Shown here piece by piece: positions 51,410-61,625 of a stretch of DNA of 64,000 bases. The stretch is from Phymatolithon calcareum (Eukaryota > Rhodophyta > Florideophyceae > Hapalidiales). Every line of letters begins with the position of its first letter. The stretch's first letter is position 1. A program made the position numbers and the translations under genes. The DNA lies in contig OZ345361.1 in assembly GCA_977006965.1 (NCBI GenBank), positions 2,418,001 through 2,482,000 of the forward strand. The letters are read 5' to 3'. The notes beneath the pieces were generated by a model. The model was not told where the DNA came from and made no database searches. It saw only the letters and a list, made by a program, of their open reading frames with translations.

Positions 51410-54400
51410 AGCGAGAGCAAGCGCAGAGCGCTTGACGAGCGCGTGGTCGCGCGGTATTCGCGGGTATCGCGCTGAGCGTAGGAGCGCGGGCGACGAGGGT
51501 TGGAGGCACGCAGGCGGTGGGAGCGGACAAAGAAAGAAAGAAAGAAAAGAAGCGGGATAGTGTTTCTCGTGGTTGGATGTGGCGCGGCTTCAGCACACTC
51601 GGGGTGTATAATGAGCACGTGCGGCAATTTAGCTGCTGAATCATACATCAGCCAAACGAGACGGAACGTGGCGGTAATTGGACGTGCGTACACCGGTGTC
51701 GAGTCCGCCACCGATGCCTCTCTAATTCCAGCTCACAGTTCCACAGCCATGCGTCAATTGGCCATCAAGTACGCGCCGTTGCGCATCGCCTGCGGTGGCT
51801 GGCGGAGACCGCCACCGAGGGTAAACAGGCCCCGCGTTTGGTCGCGTCTCTCTACGAGCTATCTTTCCCTAAAGCAATTTGGCTGCCGGTGGTCGTGTCG
51901 CCGAGCGTGGGAGCCAGATGATCTGGATGAAATTTACAAAATTGGGCACGCATACGCGTCTAAGCTTACCGTGCCGCGCATTGCGTGGGATGGAATTAAG
52001 AATAAATTTTGTAGATTTGCAAGGGGTCGCGTCGCGCATTCGGCGCGGCGCGGCGTGGGCGCCGAACGACACAGGATGTGCGAGAGATAGCCAATTGGGA
52101 GACTTCTGGGCAAGGAGCGTGTTTTACAACATTTTTGTGTGCGGAAGACACGATTGTTCTCCGAGCCTGCTCGTCGTGCGCTCCAGTCGTTATGCTCCCT
52201 GGTACCTCTAGCTTTCTCACCATTTACTATCACCCCAATTGCTACCGGTTGCTGTCTATTCATGAGATTGCCCCAAACCCAACTCTTACGGGGGGAGATA
52301 TGCCCACCCCGTCAAGGAGTCGCCATCCACCTTAGCCCAGGCTAGGGCTCAAAAAGTGCTTCAAAGTGCTGATGTACTGTATGGTTCCATTTGCCTCTCT
52401 TCCATATGACAACTGTGGTCTGAGCAAAAGTTCAAACGACCACATCCAGTGTCAACTTCGTGAGCACCATTGATGCGCATGACGCCGCCAGGCAAGCTCG
52501 AAGTGTGCAATCCATTATACAGTACTTGCAATCGTTGAAAAGTTAATCATGCCTCTACAGTATGTTCGATCTCGCAAAACAAAATTTTGCAACATTGCAC
52601 CAAGAGCCTATAGACCACAATTGGGACAATCATTTTGAGCATTTAGCCTACAGTATGTGTGGCCAAGGACTGGGGCGGACCCCAAACGGCCACCACGCAA
52701 CTTGCCCCTCGACTTCAAGCCGCCTCCGTGGTCGGCCAGAGGGACGTTTGTAAAAAATAGTGCTGAGGTGGATGCAGTGGAAGGTGGACGAAGAGCGAGA
52801 TCTCAGGGAAATCATTTCGTTCACTTTTCCACCTTGTGCTTCTGCGCTGCACATTTCGATGCAGAACCGGTGGCATACCACATACACGAGCACCGTTTCT
52901 ACAAATATTTTGATAATATTCATTTGAAGCCCATTTATGACGAACCGCGTTCGGACTTTCAACGGATACCCTCCCATCTCCCGATCTCGTTCCAATGGGG
53001 CACGAAAACAATCATATTTCTATTCGACAATCAGCTACCATCTCATTCAACACGCACCGGTCTCAAACTGTGAGTTTTCACATTAAAACATGAATTTCTA
53101 TACAATTTTCAGAGAAATAATTCCGAACGGTACTTGTACGCAGAACACTCTCCAATCAAATTCTCATACCGAAAAAATATCTGCAAAACTTAACGATCTT
53201 TTCAATTTTTCAGATATATTCGGCCTGCTTCACTCGATTTTGATGCCCGGAACCACCAGATATCACACGTGGACTGTAAGATTGGCCACGGGACTGTTGC
53301 GCGTGAATGAACCGTTTCGGTTTTCTCACGTTTTATCCAATCACGGTCGTCGGCCGAAGTGCAATTTAATTGTCCAAAACGAGAAATCTTCTCGTTTTGG
53401 TTATCTTTTGTCATATCCCATGGAAACCATCTGAAAAACCGACAACTGACACACCGTGCGAACGCACCGGTGCCGACGCCACTGTCCAATTATATGCCAG
53501 CATGTGAATACCCGAAATATCATACAGCGCCTGATATTTGAATTCTCCAGCACTCATCAAGGACACTTGCCAGCGGCAAACCGCATTGCTGTACTATTCT
53601 TCCCGCGGCAGCCTCGGGTCTGTTGTGAAAGTGGAAGTAAAACTTATACGGCACATTACACACTCTATCGCCAGAGGAGCAAGTTGTTTGAAACGATCCC
53701 TCGGCTCCCAAAATAAACATTCCCCCCTTACCAACTTCATGCACTTGGCCTCTCTGCACAGTTGATCATCGGGCTGCGGTCTTTATTCAGTTGCCAAAAA
53801 ATTGCCAAGACACTGGGCGCTTCGAGCTAGTGTTAGGGGTAGGAAAACCGAACAAACTCTCATTATCTGCCTCCTGAGACTTAAGGTGCGTCGAAGCGAT
53901 ATTCTCGGTGGTCTAGTTTTTAAAAAGTACAAAATGGCCTCCTGTTCGCCTTGCACGTGCGCCTTTGAATGGTGCCTTGCACACAGATAAATCGCATAGC
54001 TGTATTGCAGCAATCGACCTTGTGATGGACTCTTCAACTGCTTACCGTAAGGCTAGATTATCTCAGAAGGTAAGTAGGCAGACCAGCTCTCCTTAACTCA
54101 TGACAGCTGGTCTGCATACTTAGGTCGAGTACAAACGAGGAGAAAGGGATGACTTTGCCTTCCCATCTGAAAATTGTCTTCAATGCCGAGGTCTGGACGG
54201 GGATGGGACACAATTTGGAGACACGCTCTAAATTGAGAGGTACTCAGAGCAGAGGATAGCGAATATCAAAGCGGAGCAGAGCGTCTGCAATACAAAGGAA
54301 TTCTTTTCTGGCTGTATTGCCATATGCAAGCAACACCGGAATCACAGTTTACTTAAATCCCAAACCGGTATACGCACGAACAACTATTAATACACTATGG

Positions 54401-54504
54401 ATTGGATATTATTGAGAGCTCTGAAGACATCGAAACGCTCTCTGTTTAGGGAGAATTTAGAATACGATGCCGTACGAAATATTTCGAAAGGCGAATAAGC
54501 ATCC
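51410..54504. other. Long gene-poor interval upstream of the kinase
   Basis: A microsatellite (AAAGAAAGAAAGAAAG) lies at 51529-51550, probably in the kinase promoter. A plus-strand ORF from 51611 to 52090 contains WEPDDLDEIYKIGHAYASK and then IAWDGIKNKF, loosely like a Myb/SANT helix set. I cannot support it as a gene. ORFs at 52562-53090 and 53090-53434 show no motif. An 11-bp hairpin (GCAGACCAGCT...AGCTGGTCTGC) is at 54074-54117. Confidence 0.4.
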
Positions 54505-55125
54505 ATGAAACATTCATTCGTAAGCACTCACGTGGGAACAGCAGACTTGGAAAACATCAGAAACTTCAAGTATCTGGGAGTACTGCAGCCCGCCGACGGA
54601 GACCCGATGGTACTCGTTCATCACCGCGTTGCAATAGCGTGGTCTCGCATCCAAGAACTCAAACGGATTCTTACGGAGAAGATCCTATCCCAGGATCTCC
54701 GATTACGTATCTTGCGCTCCGCTGTCCTATCAACTCTCCTCTACGGTTGCGAATCATGGAAGTTAACTGAAAATGTTCGGAAAAAACTCAGATCCACAGG
54801 CGCCAAGATGTTGTCCAGAATATCGGGAAGACCAATTGCCGACGAGTCTAGGGACCAAACTATCGATGTAGTATTGTGCGCCAGAGACATACGATGGAGC
54901 TGGCTCGGACACGTTCTTAGGATGGACGAAAGTCGCTTGGTTCGTCAAGTGCTACTTCACTGCGTCCGACCAACCCCAGAGTCAATCTCTGCCGACGTCC
55001 CGGACCTCGACGTGCAAGCAGCAGTCAAACTCGCAGCAAATAGATTAGAATGGAAGAAGCTTAGGCCCTCAAAGTGTTGCTAGCCCCACAAGTGGGGTAC
55101 GCAAAATGAAGGAATGAATTCGTAA
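54505..55125 (+). mobile_element. LINE family 1 fragment: C-terminal ORF2 and 3' hairpin tail
   Basis: 192 codons match the region after the reverse transcriptase of non-LTR elements: NFKYLGVLQPADGD, then ILRSAVLSTLLYGCESWKLT, then DIRWSWLGHVLRMDESRLV. The upstream catalytic domain is missing, so the copy is 5'-truncated. After the stop (55083) comes GCTAGCCCCACAAGTGGGG, a stem-loop, and an A/G-rich tail ending AATGAAGGAATGAA. The same ORF end and tail recur on the minus strand at 63.13-63.70 kb. Confidence 0.85.
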
Positions 55126-56099
55126 GCACTGTTGCGATAGTCAGTGCCATGGTGTCTATCAACAAGGTTGCACACTTGCGACTCTAGAAGAAGTTTCGAA
55201 TATATCTCCTTGGAGCTGTCACCATAGATGACTCACTGTACTCAATGCATCGCACAATTCAACAAGAGTCAAGATGTTGCCTTTCTCTAAAAAAGGGAAC
55301 CTGCCTTCCTCTATTGTCCAAAAGTAGTACCGCAAAACTATTTTCATTTTGAGGGCTCTGCAGTAAGTTTGGCTATAATCATTACTCCACTGACCTCACT
55401 TATTAGTCTGTCTCTAGGGATACACTCGTATGCCCAGTGGCTCTATTCTGCAAAGCCTCTGCTTGACGACAGACTTTCCATCAAGTCTATCTGTGTTCAG
55501 TCCGGCGTATTGGCTCATAGTGCTGTTTCATGCACCTTGCAAAGTTGCATGTTGGCTCGATTGGGATACCAAGTACGGAAGTATTTGAAGCGCCGTGGCT
55601 GATGTGCTCGTGCTTGCTTCCTGGGTGGTACACTTCCCAGCTCTCTGCCTCTGCAAAATGCAGGCTGCCCTTCCCCCGGTTGTTCACATTACTCTGGCTT
55701 CATACTGGAAAAGGTTCATCCGCTCTGCCTTCGCAAAATCTTCCTTGCTGTCTCGCTGCTACGTTCTTCTTTCCCGATTCGCAACCAAGAAGCAAGGTAG
55801 GCTACCTTGCTTCTCGGTTATCAACCGCAAAAGAAGTAAGAAAAGATGGAGACGACGGTCGTCCTGCATGTGCTCATGGAGTGAAGAAACTTAATCGATA
55901 AAATTTTCGTAGCTGATGTGATACAATTGGCGTCGCATCAGCTCGCGTCACGCCAGAGTAGGACGATAATTCGTTAAAAGTGTTTCGCAAAATATCGCCC
56001 TGAGCTATAATCCCCGAGGCGCCCACTTGAATAAGAACCATATCATCGCGATGAGATCGAACAGAGGCCATCAATTACCGTTTAGTTGATAATCTAAAT
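55126..56099. other. Gene-free interval with a perfect short palindrome
   Basis: No gene recognised. 55788-55816 is AGAAGCAAGGTAG, one base, and its exact complement. ORFs on both strands lack motifs. Confidence 0.45.
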
Positions 56100-56129
56100 T
56101 TTTGTGAAAGCGATTCAATTCTACAGAGC

Positions 56130-56251
56130 GAGTCTGCTACGCGAGCTCTCTATCTAGTTGATACTCCAGGCATGCCGTTGGTTCGTTGAAGTTAAGTACT
56201 CGCCCACACCAGGTGAGTACGATGTCTTCGCTCATTAAGCTACGCAAGCAG
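56130..56251 (+). ncRNA. 5S-rRNA-like sequence (possible degenerate 5S gene or 5S-derived SINE)
   Basis: About 122 nt. It contains GAAGTTAAG, as in the 5S loop-A/box-A region, then a 19-nt gap to AGTAC and GATG, close to the order GAAGYTAAGC...AGTACTxGGATGGG of 5S rRNA. The termini (GTCTGCT and AGCAGGC) can form a 7-bp helix I. Other positions, including most of box C and the 5' loop, do not match, so a functional 5S gene is unlikely. Confidence 0.25.
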
Positions 56252-56484
56252 GCATGCGGAACTATAAAGAGCTCGTATGTTCTCTGCGAATTATATTTGA
56301 GGGCACTATAAAATATGTAGAAATTTCATTCAAAACACAAAATACAGAAGAGATCTCTGGATTTCAAAGGCTTCCACCGCTGTCTACAAGAAGCTTGTCT
56401 CATGAACAGTCAGGTACTGAAAGACATCTTCCGTTTTACCAAAGGTAGACACAGGAAGAGAAGGGGGCAAAACTGTATTTTGAG

Positions 56485-56587
56485 TACGACGCCCGGGAAT
56501 CGAACCCGGGTCTCATCCGTGGCAGGGACGTATGCTTATGGCGGCTAACCATGAGATGTAGCTCGAGTACCACTATACCAGCGTCGT
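56485..56587 (-). tRNA. tRNA-Gly (anticodon GCC) with ~31 extra nt before the anticodon stem
   Basis: Read on the minus strand, the 7-bp acceptor stem is perfect (ACGACGC with GCGTCGT, discriminator A). The A box (TGGTATAGTGG) and B box (GGTTCGATTCC) are canonical. The T arm is CCGGG-TTCGATT-CCCGG. The anticodon loop CTGCCAC, with GCC and T33, is closed by CGTCC/GGATG. Total length is 103 nt against ~72 expected; the surplus lies between the D-loop GG and the anticodon stem, not at the usual 37/38 site. An ectopic intron there, as reported in red algae, is the natural reading; a CATC further upstream could also pair with GGATG, so the splice sites are not fixed. Confidence 0.85.
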
Positions 56588-56949
56588 CATTTTGTGCCGG
56601 CTAAACTTTTTCGTTCACTATTTAAAAATATAATGGCGACGTTAATAGCTCTGATCCTCGATTGCTCTCTATTCTCGGTTCCCTTTACGTCGCAGCGCAC
56701 TACATGACTTAGTTGTCAAAAAATGCAGCCTCAGTACGGGACATTCCGTACTGTAGGTCGCCTGGAACTGGTGTGAACGCAATCAATCAGGAGTATATTG
56801 TTGCCAACCGATGCATTTACAATTTTTGATTGGAAAATTGTAAAGTTCCAAACCGCCGTTTCCAAAAGGGATGATTTGGAGAATGTTGAGAGCATTTATC
56901 CCGAGTAGTTTCTTTGACTTTTAAACCATTCCACGACGGTGTGTTTCGT

Positions 56950-57027
56950 CGTTTCTATTGGCCATAAAAGTGCTTTCGTCACTTCTATTGGTGACAAAAA
57001 AACAAAAACGGGCATTTTCATTGGTGG
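56950..57027 (-). promoter_or_regulatory. Triple CCAAT-box array upstream of the SufE-BolA gene
   Basis: ATTGG (reverse CCAAT) occurs three times, at 56956-56960, 56986-56990 and 57020-57024, each in a TTCTATTGG- or TTTCATTGG-like context and 30-34 bp apart. This suggests NF-Y binding sites about 250 bp before the chosen ATG. Confidence 0.45.
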
Positions 57028-57270
57028 TAGGAGAATAGGAAAAGTAGAACATATTTGGTCTGTTCATTTAGCCCTTTTGTTTGTGGCAAGGGTAGTGCTA
57101 TTATGGCTCCTTTAGAACCATTATTGACGCAAACTCTATTCTTCGATCAACGAGATCCACACCTGAATCTACGCTCTGCGCACATCTGCGCATCAGCGCT
57201 TTCCGTCCATCAAGCTTGGCCTAAGTGCATGTTACCATTCTGCCGATCATTGTTCAATTCTGCCTTGGTA

Positions 57271-58158
57271 ATGGATCAGCAGCTCTCCTTCGCGGCGTCA
57301 CCGGCCGCCGTGCGGTTTTGCGCACCACCGCCGCGCCTGTATCTCTCCCCGCGCCAGAACCAGTCCGCGCCATGGCGGCGGCAGCGCGCACGGATGACGG
57401 CTGTGGTGGGTGATCCGGAGATGCCGCCCGCCCTGCGAAACATGGTGCGCTCATTCGCTTCGGTGCCCGACACCAAACTACGTTACCAGCAGCTATTATT
57501 TTTCGCTCAACAATTACCGCCAATGGACCCTGCGTTGAAGACAGAGAAGAACCTTGTACGTGGTTGCCAGAGCGTGGTGCATATTGACGTATCGCTTGAT
57601 GATACTGGCTGTGTGTCCCTGCAGGCTGACTCGGATGCACAACTCACTAAGGGGCTGGTCGCGCTACTTGTTCGTGGGTTTGAGGGAGCCAGTCCTGCAG
57701 AGGTGCTCGCCACGGACAACGGTTTTCTTGCAACGAGTGGGCTGGCCATTGCACTCACACCGGCCCGCAATAACGGGTTTGCTAGTGCTCTCGCTCTGGT
57801 GAAGAAGAAAGTACGCGCGCTCGCCGATGCGCGGAATGCGGCGCCTCCACCACCTGCTGCGAGAACGCTAGAGACAAGGGGTCCGACATACGATGCCATT
57901 CTGCAAAAACTCGCTGTTCTTGAGCCCGAAAAGATTGATGTGGTGGATGAGAGCGCACAACATTCGTCGCACGCTGCCATGCGGAACAGGAAGAGGGAGA
58001 CGCATTTCGCTATTGACATTGTGTCTCCCAAGTTTGAGGAGCTTAGTCTTGTGCAGCGACATCGCCTCGTATACAAGCTTTTGGAGGATGAAATGGTTCC
58101 TGGAAAGATTCATGCGCTTAAAATTGAAGCACGCACACCAGCCGAGGTTTCGCGATAG
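57271..58158 (+). CDS. SUFE1: SufE-BolA fusion protein, plastid iron-sulfur cluster assembly
   Basis: SufE stimulates the cysteine desulfurase NFS2/SufS and takes over its persulfide; BolA binds glutaredoxins. Plants have the same fusion (SUFE1) in plastids. The frame is open from 57055; ATG 57271 (MDQQLSFAASPAAVRF) gives 295 residues and a leader rich in Ala, Ser and Arg. SufE domain: MVRSFASVPDTKLRYQQLLF, LPPMDPALKTEKNLVRGCQS with the active cysteine at ~99, then LVRGFEGASPAEVL. After a Pro/Ala linker comes BolA: DESAQHSSHAAMRNRK, ETHFAIDIVSPKFEELSLVQRHRLVYKLLEDEM, including the conserved RHRLVY. Upstream ATGs (57055 and 57103) would lengthen the leader. Confidence 0.93.
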   Translation: MDQQLSFAASPAAVRFCAPPPRLYLSPRQNQSAPWRRQRARMTAVVGDPEMPPALRNMVRSFASVPDTKLRYQQLLFFAQQLPPMDPALKTEKNLVRGCQSVVHIDVSLDDTGCVSLQADSDAQLTKGLVALLVRGFEGASPAEVLATDNGFLATSGLAIALTPARNNGFASALALVKKKVRALADARNAAPPPPAARTLETRGPTYDAILQKLAVLEPEKIDVVDESAQHSSHAAMRNRKRETHFAIDIVSPKFEELSLVQRHRLVYKLLEDEMVPGKIHALKIEARTPAEVSR

Positions 58159-58342
58159 TGATGAGGGAATCTTTCGCGCTAGTAGTTTGGGGTTTCTTAG
58201 CTTATTTTGCGGTGCGCTGGAGTTTTAGTGCCGGGTGGAGAACTAGGAGAAACTGCGTTACGGTAGTGTTCGCTACTGGGAAGCTATCCGTCTATGGCGA
58301 CCATAAAAAGTAAACGACGAAGAGGGGCATAATTGCCAAAAA

Positions 58343-59029
58343 TTACTCTCCGCCGATTAACGCAAGACCGGAAAGCCCAATGAGCAGAACGTAACGCAAG
58401 GCGGGATAATCGTTCATGAGAATCGTGAGCATTCCAGCATAAGGTAGGAATGCAAACGCGCGCCCGATAATCATGGGCCGCTGCAGCCACTTTCGGCCGC
58501 GCCCGTAAAGCTCACGATCGTCCGGGAGATTGTTGTCGCCCTTGGACAGCACATCGACATTTAGCTTTTTGTCCTCGTGAACTTTGATTAATCTGTGCAC
58601 GATAGGAATATTTCGCTCTGGTAGTTTGTACACCACAATGTCGCCTGATACCAGCGGGTGACGCTTCTCGTAATTTGTCAATACTAAAAGATCGCCTCGA
58701 TGAACACCGGGTTCCATACTTCCGCTGAGCACGACGACTATGGGGCTCTCGGAGTTCGATAGGAGCATCAGGATTTTGTATGTAATCAGAGCCCCCGACA
58801 ACAACATGCCCAGGCTCACACCCTGCAAGATCATCTATAATGACATCGAATTGAATAGGCAAGTTACGGCATTGGAAGATTAGTCACTGCAGTTGCTCGT
58901 GGATGCGGACCTAGGATCCTCAGGTTTGAGAACTATAGGAAAAAGTGGAAACGCTGCGAAACTTACGTGACGCTTCTTCAAATCGCGAAATCTGCGCCAA
59001 TAGAACATAAAGTTTTGGATGAACTCCAT
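58343..59029 (-). CDS. SEC11: Signal peptidase complex catalytic subunit SEC11 (two exons)
   Basis: Cleaves signal peptides in the ER. Exon 1 (59029-58967) encodes MEFIQNFMFYWRRFRDLKKRH; a GTAAGT donor opens a 132-nt phase-0 intron ending TTATAG; exon 2 (58834-58343) continues. The joined protein has 184 residues, the usual length. A signal-anchor helix (LQGVSLGMLLSGALITYKILML) is followed by the catalytic serine in VVLSGSMEPGVHRGDLL, the histidine in PIVHRLIKV (SEC11 uses His, not Lys) and the aspartates in VLSKGDNNLPDDRELY. FLPYAGMLTILMND and a C-terminal helix (YVLLIGLSGLALIGG) complete the fold. The gene is divergent from nothing close; the upstream 1.2 kb is gene-poor. Confidence 0.95.
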
Positions 59030-60242
59030 GGTGCGATTGCGCTGGATCACGGCCCACTTCTTACTTTTGTTCTCTCGCGGATAGATCTAAGAGCCCTATA
59101 GTGGGGAAACTGGAACTGCAGGGACCCAAGTGTACCTACCATTGGCAATCAACATTGCAAAACATTTTCTGAAAGTTGTAAATAATAATTAAAAAGTTAA
59201 AATTTTCATGACACTATGATTACTTTTCTTGAAAAGTTTTATTTTTGGAAAAGTATACTTTTCCAAAAATATTGTGAAACACATGACAAAATAGCCGATT
59301 CACCACTTTTATAATTGGCGCGTAGTCTATAAAAGCACTGGTACTAGCTAATACATAAAGCATTCGTAGTAGGCACCGCAAGGCATCCCTTTTTGTGTCC
59401 CGCGTCTTTCTCCTATGGGCTCGCCAGATTTTTGAAGGCCAGAGCGGCGGCACTTGGCGCTGCCGCAGCGTGCGTGCGTCGGGACTGCTTTAGCCGTGCA
59501 GCTACGACAGAGTCTTCGGTTTTCCAGTCGCCGCCTTTGGCGCCGACATGTCGCATCGCCCGATAGTACACGTTTTGACAGACTCCAACGCGCTTTTCCC
59601 ACGTTTTTGCATGCGTCTTCGCCCGGCAATGGGGAGATTTGTCACTCTGGTTGTCCGATTATGCCGAGGTCGCGCAGGGGAATTTGGGCTCTTTGCTTTC
59701 AGTCATTACAAACGACCTGATTCATTGTAGACAATGGCCCATCCGTGAATGACGCTGAAAAACGATCGTTTAATGCAAAACGGATACTGTACTTAAGTTG
59801 AAAGTCGGCGTCTTCGGGAGGCACTCAAAGTTGTACTTGATGTATCATAAACGGGCACCGAGAATTGCTGCTGCGTATCATATCTTTTTGGCCGGTTAGA
59901 ACTGTAGTGTACAGCTGTACATCAGAAAAATGGAAGCAGTACTGTATTTTCATACTGTATTGGGGCGTCGAATATCTGAATGCACGCAACATCATATCAT
60001 ACAGAAGGTCACATTGGTCCCGCGAGGTACGCAACGCGCCGTGGACAGATCCGGGCGTACGTAGCCGTGGCTTCGTTCGCGCCCCCTTTTCTGCGGATCA
60101 AGCGCAAGCGCACGAACTCTTCACTCATGAACACTATTGACTAAACGACACCTGCAAGGCAGTCGCTTCTCGCATCGATTCCACTCCCATCCACGCTTCA
60201 GCGCCTTCCCTGCATTCTGTGTCCGTTATCGCACCCGGCGAG
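59030..60242. other. Gene-poor interval upstream of SEC11 and the SRPBCC gene
   Basis: ORFs near 59348-59730 on both strands are Arg/Cys-rich and lack motifs. Palindromes at 59222-59270 are listed separately. No RNA gene recognised. Confidence 0.4.
59222..59270. repeat. Two adjacent perfect palindromes
   Basis: 59222-59237 is ACTTTTC-TT-GAAAAGT. 59241-59270 is a 30-bp perfect palindrome (ATTTTTGGAAAAGTA and its complement, no spacer). The GGAAAAGTATACTTTTCC core occurs in AT-rich DNA and may be a foldback tip or cruciform site. Confidence 0.9.
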
Positions 60243-60725
60243 ATGCGTCTTTCACTCTTCGAGGATGTCTCAGCGTCTGAGGATGCCGTCTTCAACGTCA
60301 TGACCGATCTCAGCGGGATGTCCAAGAACATCTCGGGAATAGTGAAAGCGGAGGAGGTGAATCCGGCGAATGACGGCTCGTCCTTCGGCGTCGGTACTCG
60401 TTGGCGTGAAACACGCGTAATGTTCGGTAAGGAGGCGACGGAAGAGCTCTATATCGTGGAGTTCGACGCCTCCCGCCGTCGATACGTCGTCGAGTCCATT
60501 TCGTGCGGCGCGCTTTACAGGTCGGAGCTTTCCGTTGAGCCCATCGACGGCGGTTCGCGCGTCGTCATGACGATGACGAGCGAGGCTCAGTCGATATTTT
60601 CTAAGATCATGTCGGCCGTGATGCAATGGTTGCTGGGGTCCAAGATGCAGGAGCTTCTCCAGCAAGACCTCAGGGACATCAAGGCGGTCGCAGAGAATGG
60701 GGTAAAGGAAGCGTCCGAAGAGTGA
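60243..60725 (+). CDS. SRPBCC/START-like (polyketide cyclase/dehydrase family) small protein
   Basis: The family forms a helix-grip fold that binds hydrophobic ligands. ATG 60219 or, more likely, 60243 (MRLSLFEDVSASEDAVFNVMTDLSGM) starts a 160-residue domain that fills the whole protein. The order is typical: SASEDAVFNVMTDL (helix after strand 1), ISGIVKAEEVNP, GTRWRETRVMFGKEATEEL, YVVESISCGALYRSELSVEP, GGSRVVMTMTSEAQS, then a long C-terminal helix (QWLLGSKMQELLQQDLRDIKAVAE). Ligand unknown. No leader or membrane segment. Confidence 0.85.
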   Translation: MRLSLFEDVSASEDAVFNVMTDLSGMSKNISGIVKAEEVNPANDGSSFGVGTRWRETRVMFGKEATEELYIVEFDASRRRYVVESISCGALYRSELSVEPIDGGSRVVMTMTSEAQSIFSKIMSAVMQWLLGSKMQELLQQDLRDIKAVAENGVKEASEE

Positions 60726-61131
60726 TCCGCAGGTTCCTGTTGCCGTGTCAAGATCATTGTTTAGTCCTTGTGGCGGTGAAGATTACGTTTCAAATGCAAT
60801 GTGTGCCGCGGAAGAGTGTGAATTCCATCCGCTCTCCGTCCGATGTGCAGAGATCTTCCATTTGTTAAATAAAGTGCATTGTCGAAGGGTTGTGGAGCTT
60901 TACGGTCTTCTTCCTTCTGTCGTCTCCTGCAGTCCAATCGCGTTGAATGGGAAAGGCGAACACATGAAGTCAATAGACACGATATGGACAATACCCAGTC
61001 ACGGGGTTGGTCTATTGCGCCGAAGGTTTTTGTGCTGAACATCAGAAAATCATTTTATGGGGATTACTACTCTCCTTGTACTCGACGTAATCGCAGGGCG
61101 CTTCCGACCAAACCCTGCTCTGGACAGGTTA
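60726..61131. other. Intergenic region
   Basis: No gene recognised; holds the 3' end of the SRPBCC gene and leads into the hairpin at 61132. Confidence 0.4.
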
Positions 61132-61221
61132 TTGAAAGACTGGTTGGAATCCTCTTCCACCGTTTTGCATGATAATATGCACATGCAAAACGACGGGAGA
61201 GGATTCCAACCAGTCCTTCAA
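61132..61221. repeat. Long hairpin with 40-nt arms and 10-nt loop
   Basis: Left arm 61132-61171 and right arm 61182-61221 are complementary except for four positions (one a G-U pair if transcribed). The stem contains GACTGGTTGGAATCCTCT. Size and shape resemble a small-RNA precursor, but a foldback transposon tip is equally possible. It lies between two plus-strand genes. Confidence 0.9.
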
Positions 61222-61625
61222 CAAGCAACTTCGAGACACAAACATATGTTATATGTTTGTATATGTATTCATTTCACATAACACATTGAGTTTTCCGCTC
61301 ACCAAATGCTGTGGACAGATAGCAGACTTATAGCGTGATTTAGTTCGTTTCGAGGGCTCGTCTAAATCGCGGACACGCTCCATGACTCCCGAGTACATTC
61401 TTTGTACGCTAGTTCAGCCTAATCTATGCTCCACAGATATAGAGTGCGTGTTAAATTCTCAAATCTTAAAAAAGATGCACTTTCAGCTGCACTGTAGATC
61501 CTTTTTCCCTCCAGTGCAAGGAATGTCAGCTCCGCCATTACTGTACTGTATACTCCTAGCTTTGAGAAGGAAGAGCCATAGCCCGTAATCGACGAAAATC
61601 TAAAATAAATCAGATTCATCATAAC
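61222..61625. other. Upstream region of the SurE-like gene
   Basis: No gene recognised in about 400 bp; presumably holds the promoter. Nothing else seen. Confidence 0.4.

Noticed and set aside
51500-52090. 197-codon plus-strand ORF with a loosely SANT-like segment
   Set aside because: Overlaps the kinase promoter, biased composition, and only a few matching positions; kept as a note in the interval entry.
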